Part shown: positions 17,721 through 27,554 of the stretch, in pieces
Position numbering within the stretch: the stretch's first letter is position 1
Layout: each line of letters starts with the position of its first letter
Origin: CAZOWM01 sp964583615
Lineage (GTDB): Bacteria > Spirochaetota > B62-G9 > DRHN01
Direction: 5' to 3'
DNA: 64,000 nt
Assembly (NCBI GenBank): GCA_964583615.1
Contig: CAZOWM010000006.1
Location: 1-64,000, forward strand
The notes under the pieces: generated by a model
Told to the model about the DNA's origin: nothing
What the model saw: the letters and a program-made list of their open reading frames with translations, nothing else
Database searches by the model: none
Position numbers and translations under genes: made by a program

Positions 17721-18701
17721 ATGAGTAAGTTCAAGATTGGTGTGGGACTGTGGTGTGTAAGCTTTGCTGCAGACAGGTTTTTATCAACCGGATACAGGGA
17801 AGCAAAAACACTGGAACAGCAGATAAAGATCGTTGCAAATATAAAAGATGCAGATTCTATTGATTTACACACTTCCGATTTTGTGGGTCTTGAGCCTAAA
17901 ACTGTTGTCAAGATTGTAAAAGACAACGGCTTAAAAGTAAATGCAGTCAATGCGAATATTTTCGGCGATCCCATATTTAAATACGGTGCGTACACAAACA
18001 CCGATGAAAAAGTGAGAAGGAAGGCAATTGACCTCTCAAAAAAATCGATTGACATTGCAAGGGAAATGGAAGCAAAAATATCATCTCTTTGGCCTGGACA
18101 AGATGGTTTCGATTATTATTTTCAAAATAACTATTATTACCAGTGGGACAGCACGGTTTCTGCACTAAAAGAAATTTGCGAGTATGCTCCTGATATGAAA
18201 TTTGGGTATGAATATAAATCAAAAGAACCGCGGATGTTTTCACTTGTCAGTAATGCGGCAAAAGCTGTTTTGCTTGTAAATGAGGTAGGTGCCGAAAACC
18301 TTGGGGTGACGCTTGACTATGGCCACGCACTCTTTGCAAAAGAGAATGCTGCAGAATCGCTCTGTCTCATCAATAGAGCAGGAAAATTGTATAATGTGCA
18401 TTTCAACGATGCCTATGGAACGGATGATGACGATTTAATCGCGGGCTCCGTAAATATATGGAGCGCCATCGAATTCTTCTGGTATTTGAAACAGACAGAG
18501 TACGATGGGTATATTACTCTCGACATGTTCCCTTACAGGGAGGACCCGTTTGAAGCATGCAGTCTTGCGGTGAGAATGATTAAAACACTAGAGGATATTG
18601 TAGAGGGGCTCGATATACATACGATAAAAAAATACCAGGCTAACAATGATGCGGCTGGAGTTCTCGAGTACTTGCGGCAAAAAGTTCTTCTGAAAAAATG
18701 A
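17721..18701 (+). CDS. Sugar-phosphate isomerase/epimerase-like TIM-barrel protein
   Basis: 326-residue xylose-isomerase-like AP-endonuclease-2-fold TIM barrel. Probable metal-site segments are FGYEYKSKEPR, TLDYGHAL, YNVHFNDAYG and ITLDMFPYR, which supply Glu, Asp, His and Asp in strand-end positions. A GAAGGAGGAATCC site precedes the ATG, 46 bp after the transporter ATPase. It probably isomerises the sugar brought in by that transporter. The exact substrate cannot be read; similarity in layout to rhamnose and xylose isomerase families is only general. Confidence 0.82.
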   Translation: MSKFKIGVGLWCVSFAADRFLSTGYREAKTLEQQIKIVANIKDADSIDLHTSDFVGLEPKTVVKIVKDNGLKVNAVNANIFGDPIFKYGAYTNTDEKVRRKAIDLSKKSIDIAREMEAKISSLWPGQDGFDYYFQNNYYYQWDSTVSALKEICEYAPDMKFGYEYKSKEPRMFSLVSNAAKAVLLVNEVGAENLGVTLDYGHALFAKENAAESLCLINRAGKLYNVHFNDAYGTDDDDLIAGSVNIWSAIEFFWYLKQTEYDGYITLDMFPYREDPFEACSLAVRMIKTLEDIVEGLDIHTIKKYQANNDAAGVLEYLRQKVLLKK

Positions 18702-18720
18702 CACTGCCTTACCGCAGTGT
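18701..18720 (+). terminator. Hairpin at end of first ribose-type operon
   Basis: ACACTGC-CTTACC-GCAGTGT, a 7-bp stem that begins within the stop codon. It lacks a T run, so termination would need Rho, or it may simply protect the 3' end. The rest of the gap to 19052 contains no gene I can support. It is AT-rich and ends in the AAAGGAGGATAAA ribosome site of the next gene. Confidence 0.45.
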
Positions 18721-19052
18721 TGGGAAAATGAACTTCTCTGAAGATTCGGAATATCGGAAAGAAGACGTTCTTTTGCGAAAAAACAGCTGCCGTGTTTTTT
18801 CTCTCCTTAGTTTTCAATCGAATATATTGAAAAATTCGAGGTTCGACCATTTTATTCCGACAGGTGTCCGAAATCGTTTTTTCGATTATAAAATATTTGA
18901 CTTTTTCCCGAATTTATGCGGATATAGATGTACGAAGATTTCTAAATGGGATGAATCTATACAGTGAGAAGAGGCGGGAATGGGCGCATGAAGGGGGGTG
19001 GTAGACGGTTTGGACTAAAACAATTATTTTTCAATGATCAAAGGAGGATAAA

Positions 19053-20120
19053 ATGAAAAGGAGAAAGGTTTTTTTATTTGCAGCACTGGTTACGTTCTCT
19101 TTCTTTCTGTTCGCATCAGGTGCATTTGCGGAGAGTGAGAAGGTGGGCGCTGAAGAAGAGATGTATACGTTCTACTTATTCGAGGTGTCATTCGGTCACA
19201 CCTATTTCATCGGTCACATCCACGGAGCACAGGAGGCAGCGGCTCATCACCCCAACGTGAATCTGGTGGTACTCGACGGGAGAGACGACCCCGGTTTTCA
19301 GTCCACCCAGGTGATACAGTCTCTGGCGAAAAAGCCCGATGCGCTGCTCGTAAACTGTGTGACTGAAAACGGCCTCGTTTCTGCACTGAAAGAGGCTCAG
19401 AGGGCGGGTGTCGTTGTGGTGACAACGGATAGGGACGTTGCTGATTTCGATCTCAGAATCGCGCATATTGGATCCAAACAGGTGGACATCGGCCGCCAGG
19501 CAGGGGCATATGCGGTTGATTTTCTGCAGAGTTCGGGTCTGCCGAAACCGTGGAAGGTGGTGATCCTTGAGGGCCTTGCGGGGAACATCGCGAACACCGA
19601 AAGAACCGGAGGCTGGCTGGAAAAATTGGATCCTCTCATTAAGAGAGGGAACGTAAAAATCGTTGCGGATGTACCGGCAGGATGGGCGCGAGAAGAGGCC
19701 CTGAAAAAGATGCAGGAGATCCTGGTAAAGACAAAGGATATCGATCTTGTTCTGGCGTCCAATGATCAGGAAGCAGCCGGCGCGATGATCGCCTGCGAGG
19801 CAACAGGTCTGACACCGGGTGAGGATATTTATTTCATCGGTGTGGATGCGGATGCAGAGGGCCTGCAGATGATCAAGGACGGCAAAATGCTTGCGACGGT
19901 CGCACACCAGGCGTGGCTTCAAGGATACTGGGCAGTCGAAATGGCGCTTGCCTACATCGAAGAAGGAAAGATGCCGCCTGAAAGTGAATGGCCGAACCGT
20001 GATGTGATCACGGAAACCTTTATGGTTGACAAGAAAAATGTTGCGAAAGTGGGACCGTTTGGAGAACCAATTCGCTCGGATCCCGAAGAAATACTCACTG
20101 CACCGCCCCTTCCATACTGA
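19053..20120 (+). CDS. Periplasmic sugar-binding protein, second ribose-type system
   Basis: 355 residues. The signal peptide (FLFAALVTFSFFLFASGAFA) has a clear AFA-type cleavage site, followed by a Peripla_BP_4 domain. Pocket-type segments include DGRDDPGFQSTQ, TTDRDVADFD and VLASNDQEAAG. It starts the second importer, which uses the ATPase at 20260 and the permease at 21078. It is clearly different from the 13821 binding protein (little shared sequence beyond the fold), so the two systems probably carry different sugars. Confidence 0.9.
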   Translation: MKRRKVFLFAALVTFSFFLFASGAFAESEKVGAEEEMYTFYLFEVSFGHTYFIGHIHGAQEAAAHHPNVNLVVLDGRDDPGFQSTQVIQSLAKKPDALLVNCVTENGLVSALKEAQRAGVVVVTTDRDVADFDLRIAHIGSKQVDIGRQAGAYAVDFLQSSGLPKPWKVVILEGLAGNIANTERTGGWLEKLDPLIKRGNVKIVADVPAGWAREEALKKMQEILVKTKDIDLVLASNDQEAAGAMIACEATGLTPGEDIYFIGVDADAEGLQMIKDGKMLATVAHQAWLQGYWAVEMALAYIEEGKMPPESEWPNRDVITETFMVDKKNVAKVGPFGEPIRSDPEEILTAPPLPY

Positions 20121-20259
20121 CCGTGTGTTTGTGAACAACGAGTCAACGTGAGGGACATATCCTGGCTCCATAATGCAAAGCTTCCGAGCGGAGATTATGG
20201 ACCAGGATTTTTTGCCTCGGTGCGGGGGAAAGAGAATACGTTTTAACGCAGGTACTGAT

Positions 20260-21009
20260 ATGCATGATCACGCATTGGTCCATATGAAAGAGATATCAAA
20301 AAGCTTCGGTCACATCAAAGCGCTCAATAAGGTCGATCTCACCCTCGGAAATAAGGAAATTATCGGGCTTGTCGGAGATAATGCTGCGGGAAAATCCACC
20401 CTACTGAAAATACTAGCGGGTGTACACATAATGGACGAGGGAGAGATCTATCTAGAGGGGAAAAAGGTCGAAATAAGAAGACCAATCGATGCCCGCAGAC
20501 TGGGGGTTGAAACGATCTATCAGGATTTCATGCTTGCCCCTAATCTGGATATCACGAAGAATATATTCCTCGGAAGAGAGCGGACCGCCTTGAGTGTGCT
20601 GGGGAAACTAAAAAAGAAAGAGATGGATTATGAAGCCTTAAAAGTACTGGACGAGCTCGGTTTTGTTATGTCGCTCAGAACACGTGTGGTGAACCTCTCC
20701 GGAGGACAGCAGCAAACGGTTGCGATCGCGCGGGCGCTCCTGCATCCGCCGAAGGTCATACTCATGGATGAACCGACTGCAAGCTTGTCCGTGGGGGCAA
20801 TAGACAGGTTCCTTCAGCGCGTCAAAGAGCTCAGGGAGAAAGGGTGTTCGATAATCTATGTAAGTCACAGGTTGCCCGATGTTCTCGAAGTAGCGGACAG
20901 GATCGTCGTTATCAGGACCGGAAGGATGGTTGCGGAAAAACAAACCGCTGAGACGGATATTGAGGAAATCGTGGATTTCATGATGGGAAAAGCAACGAAG
21001 GAAAAATGA
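20260..21009 (+). CDS. Ribose-type ABC transporter ATPase, single domain
   Basis: About 249 residues with one complete ATPase domain: Walker A GDNAAGKST, Q-loop in TIYQDFM, signature LSGGQQQT, Walker B ILMDEPT and H-loop YVSHR. Most partners of this transporter class are fused double ATPases of ~500 residues. This one resembles the single-domain FrcA type and must act as a homodimer. An upstream in-frame start at 20173 would add an unrelated 29-residue extension, so the ATG at 20260 was preferred, although its ribosome site is weak. Confidence 0.88.
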   Translation: MHDHALVHMKEISKSFGHIKALNKVDLTLGNKEIIGLVGDNAAGKSTLLKILAGVHIMDEGEIYLEGKKVEIRRPIDARRLGVETIYQDFMLAPNLDITKNIFLGRERTALSVLGKLKKKEMDYEALKVLDELGFVMSLRTRVVNLSGGQQQTVAIARALLHPPKVILMDEPTASLSVGAIDRFLQRVKELREKGCSIIYVSHRLPDVLEVADRIVVIRTGRMVAEKQTAETDIEEIVDFMMGKATKEK

Positions 21010-21077
21010 ATGAATATCGGTACACATCTTTTTTGAGAGGGGTCGTGAGCTTATCACGCATGAGGTAGAGAAAACTA

Positions 21078-22106
21078 ATGGCACTGAATGAGAAAAATAG
21101 AAGGGAAAATCAGGCGGAAAGAAATAGTGGAAAAAGGTCAATATTCCGGGAGGTGGTTTCTCGGCTCTTCCAGGATGAAAGAATAAAACCCTTTGTATTT
21201 CTCGTCATTGCGGTTATCGCTGCTCAGATAATTTCTCCGAAATTTCTCAGCCTGGAAAATATGAGAGCCGTGCTCATTTCTGCGGCCCCTCTGATGATTC
21301 TTGGAATCGGGGAGGCGCTCGTTGTTCTCACGGGAATGATTGATCTTGGGCCTGAGGCAGTACTTGCATCAAGCGGTATTATCCTTGCCACTCTGGATAT
21401 TGTTTTGGGATACCCCACGTTCGTATCAGTCATTGTCACACTCCTGTACGGCATGGCTGTAGGGTATGTAACAGGAGTGCTGATAGTGAAAGCGAGGATT
21501 CCTTCTTTTGTTGTGACACTTGGAAATTACTGGGGTCTGAGAGGGCTTGCGATGGTACTCTCTGGCGGATTTCCGATTTCTCCCACCATCGTCTCCCCTC
21601 CAAGACCGTTTTCGTTTTCAGGGATCGTGGGGTCTGTGTTCGGTTTTCCGATAATGGTTATCGTCGCTATCGTCATCGGGATCGTGCTGCAGCTCTATAT
21701 TACGCAGTTCAAGAAGGGCATAGATATTTATGCAGTCGGAGGGAATGAGGTCGCGGCAAGAAACTGCGGTATAAATGTGCAAATGACAAAGATATTCGTA
21801 TTCATGGTTTCAGGTGTGCTCGGAGCGCTTGCCGGTCTCATAATGACCGCATGGGTGAATCAGGCATATGCGTGGACCGCACAGGGGTACACCCTTCAGA
21901 CAATTGCGGCGGTTGTGCTCGGCGGTATACCGTTTACAGGCGGGTATGGAACAGTTATCGGTGTTTTGGTCGGGTCATTTGTCATTGCCATGATCTCCGA
22001 TATCATTGTTCTAGTCGGGATATCGCCGATGTACAATTACATTGCTGTGGCGATAGTGCTGATTCTTGCAGGACTGCAGGTGCGGGGGTCGGGTTTCACG
22101 AAATAA
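21078..22106 (+). CDS. Ribose-type ABC transporter permease, second system
   Basis: 342-residue RbsC-family permease with a basic N-terminus, then about nine membrane helices. The family signature is altered to TGMIDLGPEAVLASSG where SGEIDLSVG is usual. GGIPFTGGYGTVIGV near the C-terminus is intact. The ATG follows GAGGTAGAG. It pairs with the single-domain ATPase just upstream. Confidence 0.9.
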   Translation: MALNEKNRRENQAERNSGKRSIFREVVSRLFQDERIKPFVFLVIAVIAAQIISPKFLSLENMRAVLISAAPLMILGIGEALVVLTGMIDLGPEAVLASSGIILATLDIVLGYPTFVSVIVTLLYGMAVGYVTGVLIVKARIPSFVVTLGNYWGLRGLAMVLSGGFPISPTIVSPPRPFSFSGIVGSVFGFPIMVIVAIVIGIVLQLYITQFKKGIDIYAVGGNEVAARNCGINVQMTKIFVFMVSGVLGALAGLIMTAWVNQAYAWTAQGYTLQTIAAVVLGGIPFTGGYGTVIGVLVGSFVIAMISDIIVLVGISPMYNYIAVAIVLILAGLQVRGSGFTK

Positions 22107-22153
22107 CTGCATAGGTGAAAAACATCAGCTCATTGCACACGGGGTGGGATTCC

Positions 22154-23020
22154 ATGGTGACATTCGGTTTGCATCTGTACACCTATACATCGCGTATGGA
22201 CGAAAAAGCTCTGGGGATAGTGCCGAGGCTAAAGGAAATAGGGTTTGATGGCGCTGAGATTCCACTGATCGCACAGCACCTTGACCTTCTCGACCCTGAA
22301 AAGGTGCGGTCCGTGCTGAAAGATCTCGAAATGAGCTGTGTGACCGGAACCGGTCTTTCACCTGAAATGGATATTATTTCCGATGATGCGGGCACGCGCG
22401 CGAGCGGAATCGCACACCTGAAACGGTGCATAGATATGACTGCGCACATGGGAGGGACATTGCTGGCGGGTGCGCTTTATGCCGCCTTTGGTATGCGGCC
22501 GAAAAAGGGAAGAAACAGCAGACAGTGGGAATACAGTGTTCGCGGCTTGCGTGAAGCCGGACGTTTTGCGGCACAAAAAGGAATCACACTTGGATTGGAA
22601 CCGCTGAACCGGTATGAACATTTCTTTATCAACACCGCTGAGGACGCGCTCGCCCTCATCAAGGATATAAACGAGCCCAATGTAAAGCTCCATTTAGATA
22701 CCTACCACATGAATATTGAGGAAAAGGATTTTTACACGGTGGTCGTCAATGCGGGGAAACACCTCTGCCATGTGCACTGCTCTGAAAATGATCGTGGAAT
22801 TCCAGGATCCGGTCATATCGATTGGGACGGGCTGTGTAAAGCGCTGCTGGACATAGGCTACGGCGGCTGGATGGTGATAGAATCGTTTTTCGAGCCCATT
22901 CCTGAAATCGCGGATTTTACCCCCATATGGAGAAAGTTGGCTCCGGATGCCGATACCCTTGCAATACAGGGGCTCAAGTTTCTCAAAAAAAAGCTCAATA
23001 CAAGAGGTGATGAACAATGA
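22154..23020 (+). CDS. Ketose 3-epimerase (D-tagatose/D-psicose 3-epimerase family)
   Basis: 288-residue TIM barrel. The four metal-binding residues of the family are readable: Glu149 (GLEPLNRYE), Asp182 (LDTYHMNIEE), His208 (HVHCSEND) and Glu243 (VIESF). HIDWDG follows the substrate loop ENDRGIPGSG. It would epimerise a ketose at C3 with Mn2+ or Co2+. The start was moved from an upstream GTG at 22115 to the ATG at 22154, which follows GGGGTGGGA and gives the normal family N-terminus. It overlaps the next gene by ATGA, so the two enzymes are translationally coupled. Confidence 0.88.
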   Translation: MVTFGLHLYTYTSRMDEKALGIVPRLKEIGFDGAEIPLIAQHLDLLDPEKVRSVLKDLEMSCVTGTGLSPEMDIISDDAGTRASGIAHLKRCIDMTAHMGGTLLAGALYAAFGMRPKKGRNSRQWEYSVRGLREAGRFAAQKGITLGLEPLNRYEHFFINTAEDALALIKDINEPNVKLHLDTYHMNIEEKDFYTVVVNAGKHLCHVHCSENDRGIPGSGHIDWDGLCKALLDIGYGGWMVIESFFEPIPEIADFTPIWRKLAPDADTLAIQGLKFLKKKLNTRGDEQ

Positions 23021-24360
23021 TAAGTTTTCGTAATTTACGGGTAGGTTTCGTTAATCTCGTATCACCAATGCTTGCGGGAAAAGAGGAGGCGATAAAGCAC
23101 GCAAATGATATCAAAGCATATCTGAAGAAAGAGCAGAATACTGTGGTTGTTGATTACGAAAAACCAATTCTGCAGAGGTCGCAATCAGTTGAGGCGTGGA
23201 AGATGTTTAAAACAAATGATGTGGATGCGGTAATTCTGTTCAACGGTACCTTCAGTACAGGTGAGCTTACCGCAGAAATCGTAAGAAATCTTGACTGTCC
23301 TTTTGCACTCTGGGGGATCGGTGAATTGGCCCTGGACAGGAGAGATATTTCAGGATCAATGATCGGGCTGATGGCGGCAAGCACGCTGTTTAAAAACCTC
23401 GATAAGAGATATTCGTTCATCTACGACACCATAAACAATGATCAAACCAGAAAAAGAATCAGTGTTTTTTTACAGGCGGTAAAGGCGATTGCGTATTTAA
23501 AGGAAGCCACAATTGCTGTCATCGGAATGCGTCCGGACGGGTTCGAGGTGAGCGATTTTGATGAGCTTGCAATTAAAAAAATTTTTGGTACGGAGATAAC
23601 GAAACTTTCCCTCTATACGTTGAGCAAGCGTATGAAGCAGGTTGGTGAGGAAGAGATCGACAAAGACATGGAGATACAGAAACGGTTGTTTACGATAAAA
23701 GAGGAAGGCCTCAGCAAGGCGAGAGGGCTCTCGCGGCTGTATCTCGCGGTAAAAGATTTTGTGCTCGAGCACAACATTCAATCGTATGCACCCGACTGCT
23801 GGCCCGAGCTCAGAGATATTGACAAAACGCCCATCTGCTCGATAAATGGGAGGATGAATGATGAGGGGGTAATGGCCTCATGCGAATGTGATGTCGACGG
23901 GTCGTTGACACTGATGCTTGAGTATGTCCTTGCTGGAACGCCCCCGTGGTGGGCTGATTTTGTCAACATTATTCCCGAACATGACGCCCTTTTTTGGTGG
24001 CATTGCGGGAATGCTCCCCACAGTTTATCAAGAAACAAGCCGGTGCTGGAAAACGTGTTTGATTTCGGAGGGCTTTCACAAACCGCGATGATGAAGGCTG
24101 GAACCGCGACAGTCTGCAGAATGAATTCGATTAAAGGGTCGTTCACCATCCATGCGGGTATCGGGGAGGTAATTGAGACGGAACCCATGTTGAGGGGAAG
24201 CAACCTCTTGATCAGAATGCGAGGCGGGAATATGGAATTCGTCGAATCGATGTTGAAGCAAGGGATACCCCATCATAATGGTATCGTGTACGGGGACATA
24301 TTGGATGAATTAGATGAATTTGCGCACCACATGGAAATTCCGATCACCCTCCATCGATAA
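23017..24360 (+). CDS. L-fucose/L-arabinose isomerase-family protein
   Basis: 447-residue protein of the fucose-isomerase-like group (COG2407). VDAVILFNGTFSTGELTAEIVR near the N-terminus and SYAPDCWPEL, CECDVDGSLTLMLEY and HCGNAP in the second half are the conserved blocks. Glu, Asp and His in those stretches are the likely metal ligands. The family converts aldoses to ketoses or acts on sulfo- and deoxy-sugars. The substrate here is not determined. Start coupling to the 3-epimerase suggests a two-step sequence on the sugar imported by the 19053-22106 transporter. Confidence 0.82.
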   Translation: MISFRNLRVGFVNLVSPMLAGKEEAIKHANDIKAYLKKEQNTVVVDYEKPILQRSQSVEAWKMFKTNDVDAVILFNGTFSTGELTAEIVRNLDCPFALWGIGELALDRRDISGSMIGLMAASTLFKNLDKRYSFIYDTINNDQTRKRISVFLQAVKAIAYLKEATIAVIGMRPDGFEVSDFDELAIKKIFGTEITKLSLYTLSKRMKQVGEEEIDKDMEIQKRLFTIKEEGLSKARGLSRLYLAVKDFVLEHNIQSYAPDCWPELRDIDKTPICSINGRMNDEGVMASCECDVDGSLTLMLEYVLAGTPPWWADFVNIIPEHDALFWWHCGNAPHSLSRNKPVLENVFDFGGLSQTAMMKAGTATVCRMNSIKGSFTIHAGIGEVIETEPMLRGSNLLIRMRGGNMEFVESMLKQGIPHHNGIVYGDILDELDEFAHHMEIPITLHR

Positions 24361-24562
24361 TCCCCGCAGTTTGGCATCGTGTTTTCTTGTATTTGATCGT
24401 GCATATCTCAGATAATGAATATCCCTCACAGAAGCTCGCCTTACTTTTATAGGGCACATCGATGTGTGTTGGAACCGGAAAATATTTATCGCCGGAGCCT
24501 GGATGTATACTTAAGAAGGGGTATATTATATATCGTTATTGTCGTGTGAGCGAGGAAAGGAT

Positions 24563-24946
24563 ATGGAAACCAAGACGATTTTGGTAATCGAAGACAATGA
24601 GTTCAGTATGAAGCTCGTACGAACCCTTCTGCGTCTCGAGTCATACGATGTCGTGACTGCGGAAAACGCAGAAAAAGGCCTGTTTCAGGCAAAAGACATC
24701 ATCCCGGACCTCATTCTCATGGACATGCGGCTTCCGGGGATAGACGGATATCAGGCCACACGGATGATTAAAAACGATCCTGATCTGCGTCACGTTCCCG
24801 TTATCGCCCTGACCGCGTACGCCATGGAAGAAGATGCGGAGAAAGCGCTTCGGGCTGGATGCAATGCATACCTGGCCAAACCCTTCGATACACTGCAGTT
24901 CATGGAAGTGGTGCAAAAATACCTCGATGCGGAGCCGGTGTATTAA
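24563..24946 (+). CDS. Single-domain response regulator (CheY/DivK-like)
   Basis: 127 residues forming only a receiver domain. Acidic Glu10-Asp11, phospho-acceptor Asp54 (LMDMRLPG), Thr84 and Lys106 (AKPFD) are all in place. No output domain or adjacent kinase exists, so it probably relays phosphate or controls another protein by contact. AGGAAAGG precedes the ATG; an upstream GTG-type start at 24539 would add eight residues. The gap 24361-24538 shows nothing else. Confidence 0.92.
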   Translation: METKTILVIEDNEFSMKLVRTLLRLESYDVVTAENAEKGLFQAKDIIPDLILMDMRLPGIDGYQATRMIKNDPDLRHVPVIALTAYAMEEDAEKALRAGCNAYLAKPFDTLQFMEVVQKYLDAEPVY

Positions 24947-25046
24947 TTTTTTGGTATCTCCACATCTGTAAATCGAGCAGGGATCACAGATCAAATTATA
25001 ATATATATTGTACACACGCTTTTTTCACTGTCGGATAGAGTGCCGA

Positions 25047-25304
25047 TTACCATGAACGATTTCTGCTATCCCGTCTCTCCCGTGCTTCATTGACTTTGAT
25101 TTTTCTGCCCATAAACTCCGTTCCATTCAGTGAATCGCACGCCAGTTTCGCCTCTGCCTGTGTGAACATCTCAACAAACGCAAATCCGCGGTCCTCAAAC
25201 ATTTTAATGTGTTTGACTTCCCCTTTTTGTGAAAACAGATCTTTCAGATTATCTTGGGTAATCGAATAATCAAGATTACCGACGTAGAGCTTTTTCCCCT
25301 GCAT
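25047..25304 (-). CDS. RRM RNA-binding protein
   Basis: 85 residues consisting of one RNA recognition motif plus a short Arg-rich tail. RNP2 is KLYVGNLD (5-12) and RNP1 is RGFAFVEM (~39-46), both with their aromatic RNA-stacking residues. It is preceded by GGAGG. Small bacterial RRM proteins bind single-stranded RNA. Its targets are unknown. Confidence 0.93.
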   Translation of the reverse strand: MQGKKLYVGNLDYSITQDNLKDLFSQKGEVKHIKMFEDRGFAFVEMFTQAEAKLACDSLNGTEFMGRKIKVNEARERRDSRNRSW

Positions 25305-25482
25305 TGAACTCCTCCGTTTTGTGTGTATTCAGTATTATGTTCATCCACCTAAATCAGGTTTGCCCCTTTGGGTTCGTGCATAGATGTTTATTTGACCGAG
25401 GTTATTCAGTCAAAACTATAAAGGCGAGAATCGATAGAATAGCCAAGGAAGTATGTATGTAGCGTTTTTTATGTTACCGAAA

Positions 25483-25797
25483 TCAAACCTGTGAATGGTA
25501 ATGTAACACCAAAAGAGTGCATAAGCAATGAAATATTGTAAAGAGGGTTTTGCCAAAACGAAATTCCTTTCCGAACCGCACGCTTGATATAACCGTGTCG
25601 GGGTTCTGAATTTCAGATCGAAGACCTGACTGATGTCGGGAAATCTTTTCTACAACGGAACTGTGAGAGGGCTTGTCACTCTGAAATATGTTGAGGTTTC
25701 TGATCTTGATGTTCTTTTTGTGCAGCTCTCGCTGTAGATTTACGAGCTCGTTGTTCATTTGGCTGAGCTCCTCGTAGAGCGCGTCCTGTTCGCTTTT
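25483..25797 (-). pseudogene. Remnant of a sensor kinase linker
   Basis: The frame opens just after a stop and reads KSEQDALYEELSQMNNELV followed by a heptad-rich ELHKKNIKIRNLN. Coiled-coil linkers of this wording sit before histidine kinase or PAS domains. The frame then turns into unrecognisable sequence and no kinase core follows. It looks like a fragment left after deletion. The rest of the 25305-26037 gap shows nothing else I can support. Confidence 0.45.
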
Positions 25798-26037
25798 TTA
25801 TAAAATTCAACCTGTGGGTTTCACCAAACACACTTTTTGCTTAAAGAATAAATTCGTATTTTAACGCAGGAGCGAAGCGAGGGAAAGAACAATGACCGTG
25901 TGCGAGCGAAAACGATTTATCTTGACATTATTTCAGCGATAAAAGTAAGGTTATGGTCAGCACGGTACGGTACATTTTATTGTATGGAGATGTTGAAAAT
26001 GTCCGCCCGGTGCCTTCATAAGAGCGAGGGATGCTTG

Positions 26038-27243
26038 GTGAACTTTCTGAAAACTCGCGTGTCAAAGCAGGATATAAAGGGAATACGGAGGAACCTCCCG
26101 ACGATCACCCTTCTCGTCGCAGTGCTCTTCTTTTTGTTTGTAGCACGCATTATTTATTCTCCTCTTCTGCCTTCCATCGAAAAAAATCTCGATCTGAGCC
26201 ACGCACAGGCGGCGTCATTTTTTCTGTTTATCACAATCGGGTTCAGTGGTATGATCATTCTTTCCGGGTTCATCGCCTCCTGGATCAGCCACCGCATGAC
26301 GATCCTTCTCTCAATGCTGATCGCGGTCCCCGCCACTGTTCTGATCGCGGCAAGCTCATCTTCTGCAGGCATCCGCGTCGGGCTGATTCTGCTCGGAATC
26401 GGTGCGGGGCTCTACCCTCCGTCCGGGATACCGACAATAACCTCTCTGGTCGAGCAGAAAGATGAAGGAAAAGTACTGGCCCTGCATGAAATAGGGCCCA
26501 ATCTCGGACTTGTCATAGCGCCGATCATTGTTGCTTTTCTTCTTCATGCAATTTCGTGGCGTTGGATCCTGGTGATCGTAAGCAGCATGGGCCTCATTAT
26601 CGGCACACTTTTTTTGATATTTGCCCGTGGAGGTGATTTCCACGGAGAACCTCCCGTTTTCTACAACGCAAGTATCATTCTCTCACGAAGGTCTTTCTGG
26701 ATCGCCACCTGCCTGCTTGCCATGGGCGCAGGAGCAAGTATCGGGGTCTACTCCATCATGCCGACTTACCTCGTGGCTGAGCGCGGTCTCGATCAAAGCC
26801 TGGTAAACACGCTTGTGGGGCTCTCGAGGGTTTCCGGGCTGCTCGTCATCTTTTTTGTGGGCGCACTCGTGGACAGGGTGGGAGCACAAAAATTCATCTT
26901 TGCAGTCATTTTCTTCTCAGGAGTAGTGACTGTGCTTATGTCGGTGAAATCACAGGGGGTTCTGATCGCCGCGGTGTTTGTTCAACCGGTCCTGATCACA
27001 AGCTTTTTCCCCGCCTTTTTCACCGCAGCCTCGAGGATTGCGCCGAGGCGGGTGCACAACCTCACTATTTCATTTCTTCTCCCGATCGGCTACAGTTTCG
27101 CAGCGGGGGTGCTTCCCGTGCTTTTAGGGATCCTCGGTGACAGGGCATCATTTGCTTCCGGATTTCTCGCCTACGGGATCGTGCTAATTGCAGCATCGGT
27201 CCTTCCTTTTTTCCTGGATCTCAGGGAAGACGAGGAGGAATAG
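26038..27243 (+). CDS. MFS transporter
   Basis: About 401 residues with twelve hydrophobic segments arranged in two halves. The first half has the loop-2/3 region FIASWISHRMTI, and the second carries FFVGALVDRVGAQKF, matching the MFS A-motif (G...DR.G). The C-terminus is short and acidic. The start is uncertain: a GTG at 26038 follows GAGGGA at seven bases, while ATGs at 25984 and 25999 would lengthen the N-terminus. Substrate unknown; it stands alone, so context does not help. Confidence 0.88.
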   Translation: MNFLKTRVSKQDIKGIRRNLPTITLLVAVLFFLFVARIIYSPLLPSIEKNLDLSHAQAASFFLFITIGFSGMIILSGFIASWISHRMTILLSMLIAVPATVLIAASSSSAGIRVGLILLGIGAGLYPPSGIPTITSLVEQKDEGKVLALHEIGPNLGLVIAPIIVAFLLHAISWRWILVIVSSMGLIIGTLFLIFARGGDFHGEPPVFYNASIILSRRSFWIATCLLAMGAGASIGVYSIMPTYLVAERGLDQSLVNTLVGLSRVSGLLVIFFVGALVDRVGAQKFIFAVIFFSGVVTVLMSVKSQGVLIAAVFVQPVLITSFFPAFFTAASRIAPRRVHNLTISFLLPIGYSFAAGVLPVLLGILGDRASFASGFLAYGIVLIAASVLPFFLDLREDEEE

Positions 27244-27554
27244 AGCAGGAATGCTCAGCACTACACACGCAAAGGAAATCTCCTTCTTCAAGTGTGATAT
27301 GAGAGCAAGGTTTATGGGAATGCCCAGGACGCAATGACTTTTTTTACCGCTGCCCCGGGGCACGTTTGCAGTGTCGATGAAATTGATTTATGGTTCGATG
27401 GCTTCTCTGGAACGCGTTTTAACCCTGTTTGAAGCGTCTTATCACAGGAATGTTGTCGAACAAAATTTATATGGTCTTCTACCCTTTCTTTCCGTATGTG
27501 AATGTTTTTATAATTTCGATTTCTTTCGTGGATGGCCTTCAGAATACGCGTGCA

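Noticed and set aside
18698..18967. 89-codon frame after the first ribose-type operon
   Set aside because: Begins inside the end of the previous gene and includes its 3' hairpin. Low-complexity Phe/Ser-rich translation.
19188..20171. 327-codon minus-strand frame opposite the sugar-binding protein
   Set aside because: Antisense to a clear Peripla_BP_4 gene with a signal peptide and a ribosome site. No domain features of its own.
25305..25899. Possible small RNA or tRNA in the gap
   Set aside because: I looked for T-loop-like GGTTCGAATCC and acceptor-stem pairing and saw none. Only the sensor-linker remnant is supportable.
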